Source of the DNA: Dysidea avara
Taxonomy: Eukaryota > Porifera > Demospongiae > Dictyoceratida > Dysideidae
Direction of reading: 5' to 3'
Assembly: GCF_963678975.1 (NCBI RefSeq)
Contig: NC_089285.1
Span: forward strand, 9,038,694 to 9,102,693
DNA: 64,000 bases
Part shown: piece by piece, positions 35,263 to 46,696 of the stretch
Layout: the number at the start of each line of letters is the position of its first letter
Numbering within the stretch: position 1 is the first letter of the stretch
Position numbers and translations under genes: made by a program
The notes under the pieces: model-generated
Databases searched by the model: none
Told to the model about the DNA's origin: nothing
The model's input: only the letters and a program-made list of their open reading frames with translations

Positions 35263-35522
35263 TTGTGTACCCCATGGGTAAAGGTGTGGATGAGGAAAGA
35301 TTGTGTTCCATGGAATTTAAATTTAGTAACAGAAATGTTTGATGTTGGAGAAAGTAAATTGTATTGGGGGTACTTATGAAGGCCTACACCTGTACTGGTT
35401 GTTAATCATTGTGAATAAATAAATTTTAACTATTTCACTAAACTATCTTTGCATAAACTATGTAGCTACATTTCAGTAAAAGTTAATAATTCACAGCAAA
35501 TGCATTTTTGGAAGTTTTAGCT

Positions 35523-35704
35523 ATGGTCCTAGTGTTCACCATTCACAGTCATTCATACACACAAGAGTGATTTTGAGGGTGACAACTAGCCCACCACAGT
35601 CAATAGACTAACACAGTCACATGTGTCACTAACATAGTCCTGGGTATCAACTCTTGTAAAGGTCACTGAATTGTGTGCTTGAGAGTTGATGTCTGGCTAG
35701 CTAC
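35523..35704 (+). repeat. 182-bp interspersed repeat, copy 2
   Basis: Same layout as 33877-34058 with small differences (ACACACAAGAGTGATT in place of ACACACACAGTGATT). It lies 1.5 kb downstream of copy 1, the F-box relic being between them. Confidence 0.85.
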
Positions 35705-37260
35705 TGTATACTATATTCAAAACTGTTAATTCATTCAGACAGCAAAATGATTAGATTGTAAATATTCTTGAATGCATTTTCACAAAATGAATATGTGAAA
35801 GCTAGCTGGCATATACATGTGTTACTGCATTCTTGTGCTTGTTTCTACTGGCACAGTGTACATTATATATCTCAGGAATGAGAGCAAACTAAAATAATAA
35901 CATGTTTTTAATCACTTAAGAATGCTTGACCATTTTCTGTAAACCCCTCCTTCCGTGGAGTTGTCCCTGGGCAACCTCTGTAACCGTAGATCTGTCTTAT
36001 TATCATATACTTACATGAAATAATTGTTACAGTAGTAGCTGTAAATATTTTTGTAGCAGATTAGTAATTATTTAAATTCAAAAGTGCTATGTAGGTTTTT
36101 ACATGCTGCTTCTTCAATAGTGTATTTCCCTCTGCAACACAAGACAGGTGAAACCATCACAGTGATATGATTCACTCTGCAACTTCATATGAGTGCAATA
36201 AGTGTACATAATACAGAGATTTTTTAGGGGGGGGGGGGAAGGGGGCACCCTCCCTCCCCTGAAATGATTTTGCCCCCTCCCCTGAACTATGCTTCAACTT
36301 TTTTTATTTTATGATAAGTAATTTTTAAGTTCTGCCCCCCCCTCAAGTTTTGAAAAGCTCGAATTGCCCCTCCTGAATTTATTTTCTAGAAAAATTTCTG
36401 AGTAGGTGGAATAATATGTAATACCTTCATGACAAATACTCCACATGTCTTTTTGCAAACACTAGTGCTTAGTAATTCCTCTCCATTTTCCACCTACTTT
36501 CCCCCATTTTCCCTCCATGTATTGAAAATTGCCATAATTCCTTTGGAGACACATGTGGTAAAGTTTTAAAGTAATAGAATTATATTTGGTCTTCACATCA
36601 ACACACTGTTTAGAAAACACATAATATAGCTACGTTTCCATGGCACAAGTTAGATACTTACCAGTAGCACCCAATGACTTCCTCCTTTGAGCAATGTACC
36701 AATTGCATACTCATAATGTTGAATATTTACCTATAGAAAGTACTCACAATATTATAACTAACATGTCTTTCCCTTGATTAGTTTCCTGTTGTCATTGAAA
36801 TACTTTCCTTTGCATATGCTATTCATCACAGTACTGTCATCCTTAGGTGATCAGCAACACAATTTTCTTTTGGCCGAGCCATTCTTCCAAACATGGCCTG
36901 GAATGGTGTATGCTTAGTGGATTCTTGCACAGATGTATTGTACAAATAAACAACTTCATACCAACACTGAATAAATTTTGTCAAGCTGGTTATAATAGTT
37001 TAGTTTGGTTAAACCTCTCATCTAATCCATTTTCTTGTGGATGGTATGCAGTTGTCAGGCGATGATTAGTTGTCAAGCAATGATCTATATTGAAAACACA
37101 CATTAGCTCAATATTACTCTCAGAAGGTTTGTACTCCTTTTCTTTGGTGTAGTAAACAAAACTTTCTTCTTTGGTTTCTTTCCATCTTGTGATGCTGTTT
37201 CAAACTCGTGCACTGTAGTGCCTATTGTGTACAGTCACAGCATAGTTAGTTACATAGTAT
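35705..37260. other. No gene; G/C-run repeat at 36215-36400
   Basis: 36215-36400 holds a G run (12-13 bases) followed by repeated CCCCTCCCCTGAA strings and a closing GCCCCTCCTGAATT, the style of an old repeat whose arms decay around G/C tracts. The rest is AT-rich without gene signal. Confidence 0.45.
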
Positions 37261-37289
37261 AATTCATTACATGTTATAATGTACATACC

Positions 37290-37475
37290 CAGATCATTTT
37301 GGTGTTCCAATTCACATTGTCTTCTCATTTCCAGGAGAGTGAAGTTTCTGAGTGCACATGGGACAGTTTGCTTCATTTTTTGGAGGTGGTTAGAGCATGA
37401 TCCTCTTGATGATGTTTTTGGAGATGATAGTTACGAGAATACCCCTTGCCACGCTCTAAACACAGGAAGGGCTTC
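37290..37475 (-). pseudogene. C2H2 zinc-finger relic
   Basis: One minus-strand frame reads CLERGKGYSRNYHLQKHH with EDH after it, a C2H2 finger whose second Cys is now Arg. The following CPMCTQKLHSP starts a second finger, and its remainder (LLEMRRQCELEHQND) is in another frame, followed by a GTATGT donor. So two linked fingers, broken. It is near an OTU relic on the same strand; whether they belonged together is unknown. Confidence 0.45.
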
Positions 37476-37864
37476 TGACTGCTCCAAACCATCTCCAGTT
37501 AGTTTGACCTTAATGTATCATGGTGACGAATTCTCATGGGAACATTCTAGAAGGTGATCACCAACAAAAACAAGGCACATGCATAGTGGTGATAGTGGAA
37601 AAAAAGGAATCCCAAGCCACAAATGAAGTCGAACAATCAACTCAGGTCTGAGAATAGCCACTGTAAATGTATGATTTCTGGTTGTTTTAAGTAATGAGGT
37701 TATATTGTAAAAGAAAAACCTAAATTCCCTGATATCTCTAGGATGTGTCCGTTCATTGTAACCAAACGTAACCAGAATGTACTAGCTGCTGACCCATAAT
37801 CGAAATTTTAGTATGTAATATATAATATATCCAGTGGATGCACTCGTATTGGTTTCAGTGATGA

Positions 37865-38182
37865 TCACCCTGTACAGGCTATCAACCTGGTAAATATTAC
37901 ATAATAGCTGTAACACAGAGCATTCAGGCTTTGCTTGATGTCTCTGCCCTTGGGCCTGCAACCCTCAGGCAGTCTGGAATATGTATCAGACAAAGCCCTC
38001 ATGCCCGTGTTACAACTATAGTACCAAAATGACAAAATTCTACTTGAGATTTCAATCACAGAACTCTGATCATGACTGCCTGCTAAAATATGATGACCTA
38101 TGCAAACTATCCAGTGGTTGGAAGACACAATCGCACCATTATGATGATTCTCAAAGTACATAAGCTCAAAGTGGTCTGGCAT
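37865..38182 (-). pseudogene. OTU-type protease C-terminal fragment
   Basis: The frame opens DHFELMYFENHHNGAIVSS, close to THFELLYYTNSHYDAIVSV in the MULE relic at 10.5 kb. This is the C-terminal strand and His region of OTU cysteine proteases (deubiquitinases). The remaining frame has no known domain. It is probably a second copy of the MULE-OTU family. Confidence 0.55.
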
Positions 38183-38939
38183 CAGTAAAATTAAAGCTCA
38201 CATCAACATGGGTAATACAAGAAATCCCAAGTAACACTAATAAAAGACTGACACTTGAAATGTAGTGGGGCAAAAAGTTCACAGTGATATCGATAGTGCA
38301 TCCTGTAGTTAGTGTAATTACATTGTATCCCAGGAACAAAAACAAAAGGTAATACTGCATGTATGGATAACTGTACTATAATAATAGCTTGAGGTTCATA
38401 CATGTATGTAGATACTGTATAATTATGATCTGCATTACATTAATAGACTGTATTTCACGCTTGCATGCATGTACTCCTCCAGAACCTAAAAACTTCCCAA
38501 TCTGAAATGCTCTTCTAGACTTCTTTAACCTGCAGCAATCACCATGGTTTCATTACTGTACCAAACGGAGCAGTGTTCAATGAGAGGAATAACTGCAGAT
38601 GCAAAAATGGATCTCTAATGACCATGGTGTCTTTGATGGTAATAGATACTTAGGAATGAATCCACATACATACACTTCATCTACGTTGGCTCTGTTGCTC
38701 TTGAATATCGTTGCAATTTGTATATCAATTGAGCCTGCTACAATAATTTGCAATTCAAACTTATAGATTATGCACATACCACAGCTATGTTGAGAGTGGT
38801 TGCCAGCCATCCCAGTGACCCACTAATGCATACTTTGATTGATGTATAAATGGCGCATTACGTGTACTATGCTGGAACTCATTGCTTCAATAGTCATGTT
38901 AGATGAAATGACAGTGGCACTTACAGCTTCTACAATTAA

Positions 38940-39600
38940 TTTACATAACAATTTTTTTTGAATTTTTGGCAATCAGGGCAATACCACTTTTTTGAATGAG
39001 ATACTTTATAACTTAAACGACACCACTCCCCTCAGTGAACCATTTCACCTCCTAGTTCTTCTTTGCAGTAGCAATAACTATTCTCAATGTTTCTACCATC
39101 TGTAGCACTTTCAGGCTTGTAAACCATCTCCCTAGCAGTTCTGGTAGGATACATAGTGCCTGATTCATCAATGTAATTTGATAAAAATTCAGAATCAATA
39201 TTGATATGTGTCACAAACAGGGATGGATTCTTGTTTGGGAAAGCTAGTGCAAACTACAAAGTCTGCAAACTCTACATGACAAGCCATCATTTTGAACCTG
39301 GTAGTAGTACTGGTATGGATTCTTGTTTGGGAAAGTACAAACTACAAAGTCTGTAAACTCTACATGACAAGCCATCATTTTAGTTTGAACCTGGTAGTAG
39401 TACTGGTGTGCTCAATGAAAGTAGCCAACTCAGCATCTGAATTACTTGTGCAATATAGGCATTTTATTTTCACTACACCATCTCCATGGCAATCACATTG
39501 TCGAAGCCCATCAGGAGTTGCAGCAATAAATGGATACTTCTCACTTATTACTAAGCCCACACAAAATGACTTGAAATTGGTATGCTGTTTTTATGTCTTC
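38940..39600 (-). pseudogene. YqaJ-type exonuclease with PHD finger, relic
   Basis: GLVISEKYPFIAATPDGLRQ and GVVKIKCLYC (39450-39560) match the YqaJ/lambda-exonuclease core, with Asp in PDG and the E/K-x-K position where Glu is now Lys. CHVEFADFVVCT and a VTHINIDSEFLSNYI-type strand follow, then YCYCKEELGGEMVH and, past a TGA that replaces Cys, KKWYCPDCQKFKKNC, a PHD finger. In ISL2EU-group transposons a YqaJ protein accompanies the transposase, so this is likely its second gene. An internal duplication (39221-39407) and stops show that it is dead. Confidence 0.75.
39221..39407. repeat. Tandem duplication of about 93 bp inside the YqaJ relic
   Basis: Two copies of a unit running TGGATTCTTGTTTGGGAAAG ... 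CATGACAAGCCATCATTTT ... GGTAGTAGTACTGGT lie head to tail. The unit contains the MACHVEFADFVVC codons, so the duplication occurred in a coding exon. Confidence 0.85.
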
Positions 39601-40667
39601 ATGCTCACACCCCCATCTAGTTGTTGATTTGTCCAGCCTGTGCTTAAGTCATGTTGCATTAGTTAACTCAAACACAATGTCTTCACCTACATCCAGATTT
39701 GAAGTACGATTGGAATATATCGATTGATGATATCAGGTCACTCTTCGTTGGAAAACAGATTTCAGACCAATATCCATGGCTAGACTTAATCAGTTAGGAA
39801 GCAGTATCCCAACACACCTTTTTTCGTTAGTTTTACGCAATTTTACATGTTTTGTTACCACAATCAGTTATTTCATTCTTTAAATGAATACAAATACATA
39901 CACGCAAAAAATACAATTGTTCTGTAGGTGGAGGAAGCCAGTTGAGCCTAGTCTGCTCAGATGTTCTGATCAGTGAAGAAGATGGCAGCAACAAATCTAC
40001 TGATACCACCTGTCGTTGCTTGACCATGTTGCACTTTGTCTGAAATAACAACATTGAATATCATGCATGGTTAAATAAAATATTTTTACCTGTGCAAAGT
40101 AGCCTACATCATCGTCTTTCAGATAGCTACACCTACAGCAGATGGTATAAAGGAAAATGCTTGAAAGCACAGGCAATACCTTCACAGAACAATTGTACAT
40201 GAATCAATAGGCACATGGTACTACAATGTGAGGCAGTTAAGTCCAGTCTGTTCCATTCTCCAAATGTTGAAGATGACAGCTACAAGCTTACACCACCATG
40301 CCATTACTCGGCTATGCCACGTTTCATCTAAAACAGCACAAATATCATTGTCACAATAAACTGTTTTTTACCTGCCATTGTATGCACAGCAAAGTAGCCA
40401 ACATCGTCGTCTTTCAGATAGCTACACCTACAGTTGAGGAGTAGAAAGAAATATAATTGGGAACACATTCAATACCTTGCATAGAACACTGAAGTGTATA
40501 CAAGTCAGTAGACCAACGGCACTGCAATGTGATTTTGGATATGGTTGCTGACCTAAAATCAATTGGAGCATTACACTTTAATTACCAAACCACAAAATAT
40601 TTTCCACACATGTGCATGCATATAGTCCACTCCTAAATACAACTACCTAAATGGTGACAAATATTAT

Positions 40668-41065
40668 TTACACATATTCAATGTCCTCATAGTTGGTTTT
40701 AATTTTGGGTATGTCAGTTTCTTGTAACTCCATGTTGGCATTGAATTCGATGCGTCGGATTATGGATCTTTGAGGTAACTCTACTCTAACTTGCCTGCCT
40801 CCATACTTCCAGGGTGACCATTTGCCTTTAAAACTACCGTCCATCCATTTAATTTTAATTGTGGCATCACCTATTGTTAAAACCTGCCCAATCTGTGGTA
40901 TCCAGTCTTTGTACTGCTCGCATTTCAATAGAACATAGTCCCCTTTAGTAAACTACTCCAATGGCTTTTCTGACGAGTCTCCATCAGCACTTCCTCTGGT
41001 TGTAGATGATGACTGCTTCCCTTTCTTAGAGGGGCGATCCATGGCCTTGGATGAAACTGTTCTTT
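40668..41065 (-). pseudogene. Unassigned exon, basic linker plus small beta-rich domain
   Basis: Minus-strand frame: AMDRPSKKGKQSSSTTRGSA, an in-frame TAG near 40950, then TKGDYVLLKCEQYKDWIPQI, IKIKWMDGSFKGKWSPWKYG and a C-terminal IPKIKTNYEDIEYV. The W..G.VL...IKIKWM.G pattern recalls Tudor/chromo-like barrel modules found in transposon proteins, but I cannot assign it. It lies upstream of the YqaJ relic on the same strand. Between them, CSYLKDDDVGYFAQ is encoded twice (about 40110 and 40410). Confidence 0.4.
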
Positions 41066-41139
41066 TATCACAATCTGAATGTTGGTAAACAGTAACAGTA
41101 TAAAAAGTATGAATCTGAGTTAACTATTCTAAAACCTCA

Positions 41140-41425
41140 TCGTACTGAAATTTCAGGACCATGTGGAATAAAAGGCACTGAAATGTTAGGATACGGATAA
41201 AATGGTATTGAAATTTCAGGACCATACAGGTAAAAAGGTACTGAAATTTAAGGACCATACAGGTAAAAAGGTACTGAAATTTTAGGACCATACAGGTAAA
41301 ATGGTACTGAAATTTTAGGTAAAAAGGTACTGAAATTTTAGGACCATACAGGTAAAAAGGTACTGGAAAAATTTTAGGACCTTACAGGTAAAAAGGTAAG
41401 GACCATACAGGTAAGAAGTACCGTA
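41140..41425. repeat. Minisatellite, unit about 36 bp
   Basis: Seven or more degenerate units of AGGACCATACAGGTAAAAAG plus GTACTGAAATTTT. Units vary from 22 to 40 bp by internal loss. Confidence 0.9.
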
Positions 41426-41565
41426 TAGTGGGAAACTTTCAAGAAACTGCAAAACACAATTTTCACATTTTTAAGTTCACGAAAGTCTAGAAAGTGGGTT
41501 ATAGCTATGTGTATAAACTGAAACATTTCACGATTATGTTTTGCCACTAAGTGAGGTTTCACTGT
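41420..41565. mobile_element. MITE with TACCGTATAG end (copy 2)
   Basis: TACCGTATAGTGGGAAACTT opens it, TTCACGAAAGTCTAGAAAG and TTTCACGATTATGTTTT match the centre of 3374-3595, and the far end is AGGTTTCACTGTA. It directly follows the minisatellite. Confidence 0.5.
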
Positions 41566-41614
41566 ACTTGTGCTGTGTGGCTTTTTTTTTTTAGTCTAAG
41601 TTGTATATAGAGCA

Positions 41615-42365
41615 AGAAATTTGGTGAGAGATTTGTAATCATTGATGGAAGATGGCACTGGATTTGTAATCATTGATGGAAGATGGCACTGCAGCAGCTA
41701 CAAGATCCAACTGTATCAGAATGAGGAGGAGTAACTTCCAGTAATGAAGATACACCAATCAGTAGCAGTGATGTCATGATTTATGATGATAAGTAGTTCC
41801 AGTCACTATGACACAGAAGTTAGCTGTAGTAGTGACAGCAACAGAAGAAGGCTTAAGTAAAGGAGATTTTGTTACTATAGTAGCAACATCTAATACTACA
41901 TGAACACTACAAGTAATGACGAAGGACTGGAGTAAAAGTACACTAGTGAGTCTTTGTAGATGAGAAATTTTTAGCAGAAAACTTTTGAGAGAGATTTTTA
42001 ATTGGAGATACTGAGAGATTTTCTTGATGAACTTTTAGCAGCAGAGCAAACTCATGCTTTAGTTCAGGTGAAAAATTTGGTGAGAGATTAAGATGGCACT
42101 ACAAGATTTAATTGTATCAGAAGGAGGAGTAACTTCCAGTAGTGAAGATCTAGTAACCAGTAGCAGTAATGTCATGATTTTTTATAATGATGAGGAGATA
42201 AGTAGTTCCAGCAACTATAGAACAGGTTAGCAGTAGTAGTGACAGCAACAGAAGCAGCTTAAGTGAAGGAGATTTTGTTACTAATAGTACTGACATTAGT
42301 GAAGGAGTGAGCAGTAGTAGGCAACATCCAATACTACATGAACACTACAAGTTATGATGAAGGAC
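41615..42365. repeat. Direct duplication of a decayed Ser-rich coding-like unit
   Basis: Units of about 310 bp (41615-41930 and 42070-42365) share AATTTGGTGAGAGATT, GAGGAGTAACTTCCAGTA, GGAGATTTTGTTACTA and ATACTACATGAACACTACAA. The second reads VSEGGVTSSSEDLVTSSS and SLSEGDFVTNSTDISEGV with frame breaks. A smaller 33-bp duplication lies at the start of unit 1. No family recognised. Confidence 0.7.
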
Positions 42366-42738
42366 CGATCATCACTATATGTGACTGGGCCTGCGAAAAT
42401 AAAGCATGTGGGCACAAACTACACACTGTCATTCAACTGGACATAACTCAGTACCGGATTCAAATATTTGCACTCTGCAACCTGTATAAAACCAAGTAGT
42501 TGCTGAATACCTGCTGAAAATGTCAAGGCCGTACGTAGCACGATGACACAAGAAGTTATGCATGATGAAAGTTTAAAATAATAGGCAAATTTAATGTGCC
42601 CACCTACTAATTCAATTGTTAATAGTATGGATAACAATGTACTTTATTTGATTGGCTCATGTGGGCTTGGCAGCCTCGCCCACATCATCGTCGGATTCTC
42701 TAAAAATAGAGTGGAAACCTTCTAAATAAATTGGACCT

Positions 42739-42960
42739 ACCCATACAGAAATTTATGATTGTCACAAGCTTGTTACAAGGCTGTGGCATGCTGGTAAGAT
42801 TGTGATTACATTGTAATAAGATTGTGGCTAGGTGGTCAAAGCAATTACATTGTTATTACAACCTTGTGTAGAGATTGTAAATGGATTGTCACTATGTGTA
42901 TAGAGATGGACTGCCAATGCATGTATATAATGGAGTATATCATGTTGAATCAAGCTATCA
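42739..42960. mobile_element. MITE with CCCATACAGAAATTT end, copy 1
   Basis: Starts ACCCATACAGAAATTTATGA and is full of GTTACAA/TTGTAAC-like strings (ACAAGCTTGTTACAAGG). The inverted counterpart at 46697-46905 ends AAATTTCTGTATGGG. Confidence 0.5.
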
Positions 42961-43335
42961 GTCATTACAATCGGCTTTAATCACTGTTATAAGTGTTTTA
43001 TAAGTACTGGTGAAAATTTACATGTTATGAATATAACTCCAAACATGAAGTATGTACAACAGCTAGCCCCAGCAAGAGTACAAGTTGCGAAGTCAAATCT
43101 ATACCAACACATTTTTCCATAACAGTGTCGCACAAAATTATTTCTTGTTGAGAAAAACTGCAAGGAAAACAGATGGAATAATTATACTGAACAGGGCGTA
43201 TGCATGCAAAGCACTTCACATTTGTTGATAAGATATATAAAATTATGCTAATACCTTAATCAGTACAGAAAGCAACCAGGCGTACTTATATGCAATATGA
43301 CTCAGCCAAACATATATGCAAAAGATAACTTACGA

Positions 43336-44109
43336 CTGAGAATACTTTTTAGCTGCAATCCCACTGGTAGTTCAATAAAAGATGACAAAGACTTGGCTTC
43401 TGCAAAATTGTAGCAACAATCTTGATTGCTGCACACCTCACAATTTTCTGGAACTTCTGTCAAGCATGCATTACAATAGAAATGGTATTGCACTGTATAC
43501 TGCAAATCTTGAAATCGCTTTTTAAAATGAAAAAGAGTTGAAGGTATATTATTGGGTGACGGGCAGTGTAGCTTTACAACCTGAAGCAAATCAGCCAAAG
43601 CTTCCATGGTTAGATTGTGTTTCATTGCATATTGCTGTTGTGATCAATGAGTCTTTGTACAAAATTTCAGCATGAGCTCCTGACTCATTGATAGAAGGTT
43701 CACTATTAGCCGAGCTATTAATGGCTTCACCATCATTTGTGTCATCTTCCTCAAGCTCTAGCTCAGGTTCTGGTGCAATTGCCATTAATTCTAGGAATTC
43801 AAGGGACTGAGGATGACTGGTAGTTGTCAATTGAAACTCATCATTAGTGATATCAAAACTCGTACCCCTATATGGATCTAAGCTGGAATCATTAGGTAGA
43901 GATGTCACAATATTTTGTGATTCTAGCATTACTTCTTCCTCGCTTTCATCACCACAATCGGGAATATTGGGAATTGCTTCTGCAGAATGTTGAAATAGTG
44001 AACTTGTATCCTCCTTTAGCTTTTTAGCCCTGTGCCTTGTTGAACGACAGGCAACAGTTTTTGAAAGTGGATCAGCAAATGAAAAATGTTCATTGTATGA
44101 AGATTTCAT
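43336..44109 (-). pseudogene. CACTA (En/Spm)-type animal transposon gene, first exon
   Basis: Starts ATG at 44109. An acidic Ser-rich N-terminus (GDESEEEVMLESQNIVTSLP, ELELEEDDTNDGEAINSS) leads to AEILYKDSLITTA. After a frame change at about 43630 it continues QYAMKHNLTMEALADLLQVV, SPNNIPSTLFHFKKRFQDL, YHFYCNACLTEV, CEVCSNQDC and SFIELPVGLQLKSILS. It ends at a GTAAGT donor near 43335. The Cys pairs form a zinc-binding knuckle. This layout is typical of the N-terminal part of animal CACTA-related proteins (Transposase_21 relatives). Exons for the catalytic domain were not found downstream. One frameshift with a short deletion suggests a fairly young relic. Confidence 0.65.
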
Positions 44110-44236
44110 TATAGGCTACTCTGTCAAATGCTACTTAGTTATGCAGTTTTCCATGGCCATATCTCTATTTCAGTATAGGAGCTAATACTAAAGCAATTAT
44201 ATCACTGAAATATGTATAGCTATCATGTATGCAATG

Positions 44237-44305
44237 TGTAGGTGGAAGCACTCTTGGGGAAGGGTGTAATTGACTGCTGGAACAGTTTACCTGAGATCAC
44301 CAAGA
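44237..44305 (+). pseudogene. Possible LINE ORF2 tail
   Basis: GVIDCWNSLPEITKRK resembles the VVD.WNSLP...V...S...FK motif near the end of many LINE ORF2 proteins. Only about 20 codons are present, so the match may be chance. Confidence 0.25.
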
Positions 44306-44510
44306 GGAAGTTGTCTCTGCTATTAATTTTATTAATAATGATACACGGAAAATGGCTAGCTAATTACGTAACAATCGTGATACTATTATTACACAAGCAA
44401 GCCATGAAGTTAACTGATTTTTGATTTTTGGCAGCAAAGTTTAAAGATTTCATTTTCATTGACAGTTTGTTGTAGAAAGTTGACTACGTACCTTATAGCT
44501 AGCTAGTCTT

Positions 44511-46527
44511 ATGGCTAAACATGGAAACAGCCAGTTTGCTATTGTTCTGTGGATTGATGATGGGCAGGTTGGAGTGATGCCGATCTCCGCAACTGTGAAG
44601 GACTATCAACCTGATGTTGGAGCTACTGTCAAGATGAGATGGAGGGGGAAGACTCCGTATGACGTGGAAATCCTAAAAATATCAGGTATATCTACAGTAT
44701 AGCTAGTTACAATATAGCCAGATACGTAGACTGATGCTTTTCGGCAATTGCAATGCTCCATGTCCACAGCTACGTAGATTAGCCTGTACAATTATATGTT
44801 TTTCCGTGATATACTTATAGAGGATCGGCCTAACTTGAACAAGCTCTGTGATGAGATGGTTAAAGGAAACATCACTGTTGAGGATATTCTAAGTGGCTGT
44901 GATTTTGCTGAATCAACAACAACTGAACCAGATACCACCTCGCCAATGCTAACTATAGGGAACCCCAGTCCTACAGCAAAGCCGAACATTGAATCTGTAA
45001 GGCTGTACGTGTACGTATAGTGTAATCATAGCTATAGCATAGGCCATGCCTATATAGACTATAGTAGCTATAGCTATACACACTCAGGTTCTCGATGTAT
45101 TTTAATGTAGCTACCACTGGAAAAGCCATCCAAGCCAAAGAAGAGCCTCACAGTACACAAGCAAAAAGCACACAGCAAGCCAAAGTAAAGAACTCGAAGA
45201 ACGCTGCTACAGTAACGAATTCGAAGCAGAAAGAGAAGCCCATCAGTGACAAGACTATAGTCTATATATAGATAATAATTTTAGTTATGTTGCCTGCAGC
45301 ATGTGCTATTAGTACCCATAGCCATCATTACATAATAATTTTCATCATTTTCAAATTACTAATATAAACAAACAAACAAACATGTTAATATAAACAAACA
45401 AACAAACAAACATGTTGTTGATTAAGATATATCACCTGCATGTCTACACATCATAGTATGTACACCTGCATATACCGTATATGACCGTATAGAAGCCTGG
45501 GCGTTTATTTCCTATAAATCATTTTTGACCCGGCGTTTAAACGAGACCGGCGTTAATTTGGACCCCGGCGTTTATTTCTTACTAGCCACTCGTTGAGAAT
45601 GACAGGTGTCAGTACAAGTACCTACGAAATACGAAATCCATAGCCTATCACGTACATAAACCCATTTGGACTCCTCTGCTGGGTGAAACATTGGAAGTCG
45701 GGTGGAAAGATGACAATGACCACGATAAATACGCTATGGCCATCACCAGAAGAGAAGGCATAGTCGAACAAGACAAGACATCATAAGACTGGTGACGAGA
45801 CATCATAAGACTGGTGACGAGACATCACTGTATAGTTAGCAGCTGACATGAGTTTAGAACCCCTTTCAGTACATATCATTAGCACCCCGGCGTTTATTAT
45901 GACAGTCTCCTAGTTGTACCCGGCGTATATTTGAGCCCCTGCGTGTATTTGAGCCCGGCTTTAATACGGTCATATACGGTACATTAATGTATTAACTTAT
46001 ACTATTGAACAATACAGGAAGTTCAGGATGAAACAGTAAAGGTACGTATTTAAAATGTACAACAACAACTATATATGGTTTGGTAGATGAAATCAGCGAT
46101 GGTAGAGTTGGTGAAGGGGTATGGAGTCATGCTCACTAGACGACAACTGGATGAAGTGTGTGCTGCATCAACTGCCGGCCCTACGAAGATGATGCGGGCC
46201 TTGCTCAGTGTTTTCTTTAAGGAAGAAGTACTGGCTTGCTCCAGCTGTTACGGAACCACCAAAGCTGGAGCAAATAACAAAGGCAATCAGCCTCTTGATG
46301 GGGATATTGTTGCAGCCTGCATAAGTAAGTAAAAATTCATGTCATGATTATACATGCAATATTATTCTTTGTTTATATTTATAGAATTTGTTCAGGACAA
46401 GTACACAAATACCGAAAGAGCAGTTGGTAAAGCGGTATTGGTGGAGACCATTAATGATAAATGTGCACAAGTGCGCAGAAAACTCAAAAACAAATCTAAA
46501 GACACATCCCACAGTGATGTACTGTAA
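44511..46527 (+). CDS. BEN-domain protein, six exons
   Basis: Exons read: 44511-44685 (starts MAKHGNSQFAIVLWIDDGQV, a small strand-rich domain, ending ISG/GTATAT); 44821-44996 or slightly longer (EDRPNLNKLCDEMVKGNITV, Ser/Thr-rich end); about 45070/45110-45268 (Lys-rich AIQAKEEPHSTQAKSTQQAK, boundaries unsettled, stop TAG if not spliced); 46018-46041 (EVQDETVK); 46087-46324; 46385-46527. The last two encode the BEN domain: TKMMRALLSVFFKEEVLACS, NNKGNQPLDGDIVAACI, KFVQDKYT and VLVETINDKCAQVRRKLKNK. Phases of exons 4-6 match exactly and no stop interrupts them. BEN domains bind DNA or chromatin factors and usually act in transcriptional repression. A MITE sits in the intron before exon 4. The exon 3-4 junction is the weak point; two genes cannot be excluded. 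Confidence 0.75.
45363..45412. repeat. (AAAC)n short tandem repeats
   Basis: Two runs of AAAC units, each ending CATGTT, separated by AATAT. Confidence 0.85.
45473..45981. mobile_element. MITE with perfect 18-bp ends carrying a HIRAN-like gene fragment
   Basis: TACCGTATATGACCGTAT at 45473-45490 is the exact reverse complement of 45964-45981. Both halves repeat GGCGTTTATTT-type strings (GACCCGGCGTTTA, CCCCGGCGTTTATT). In the centre 45646-45786 is open and reads YHVHKPIWTPLLGETLEVGW and DDNDHDKYAMAITRREG. This matches the ..W.P..GE.L......N..D.YAVA... pattern of HIRAN-like modules in animal and Rad5/HLTF proteins, without the GHVPR end. The element lies in the intron before exon 4 of the BEN gene. 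Confidence 0.8.
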
Positions 46528-46696
46528 CAGGTACTGTAACAGTATTTGCATTTTATATTGTATGCAGTTGTACATGTTTTCTTTTCATTATACATTAAAC
46601 ACATGACGTTATGTGCAAACATATAGCTGCATACATGCATGTGCATGGCAGTTAAATATCTAGCCATATAGCATGTACAATTCATGGACAACCATG

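Noticed and set aside
38577-38810. Minus-strand frame with VYVCGFIPKYLLPSKTPWSL
   Set aside because: It recalls parts of several transposon proteins, but the following frames do not agree with any single family, so no assignment was made.
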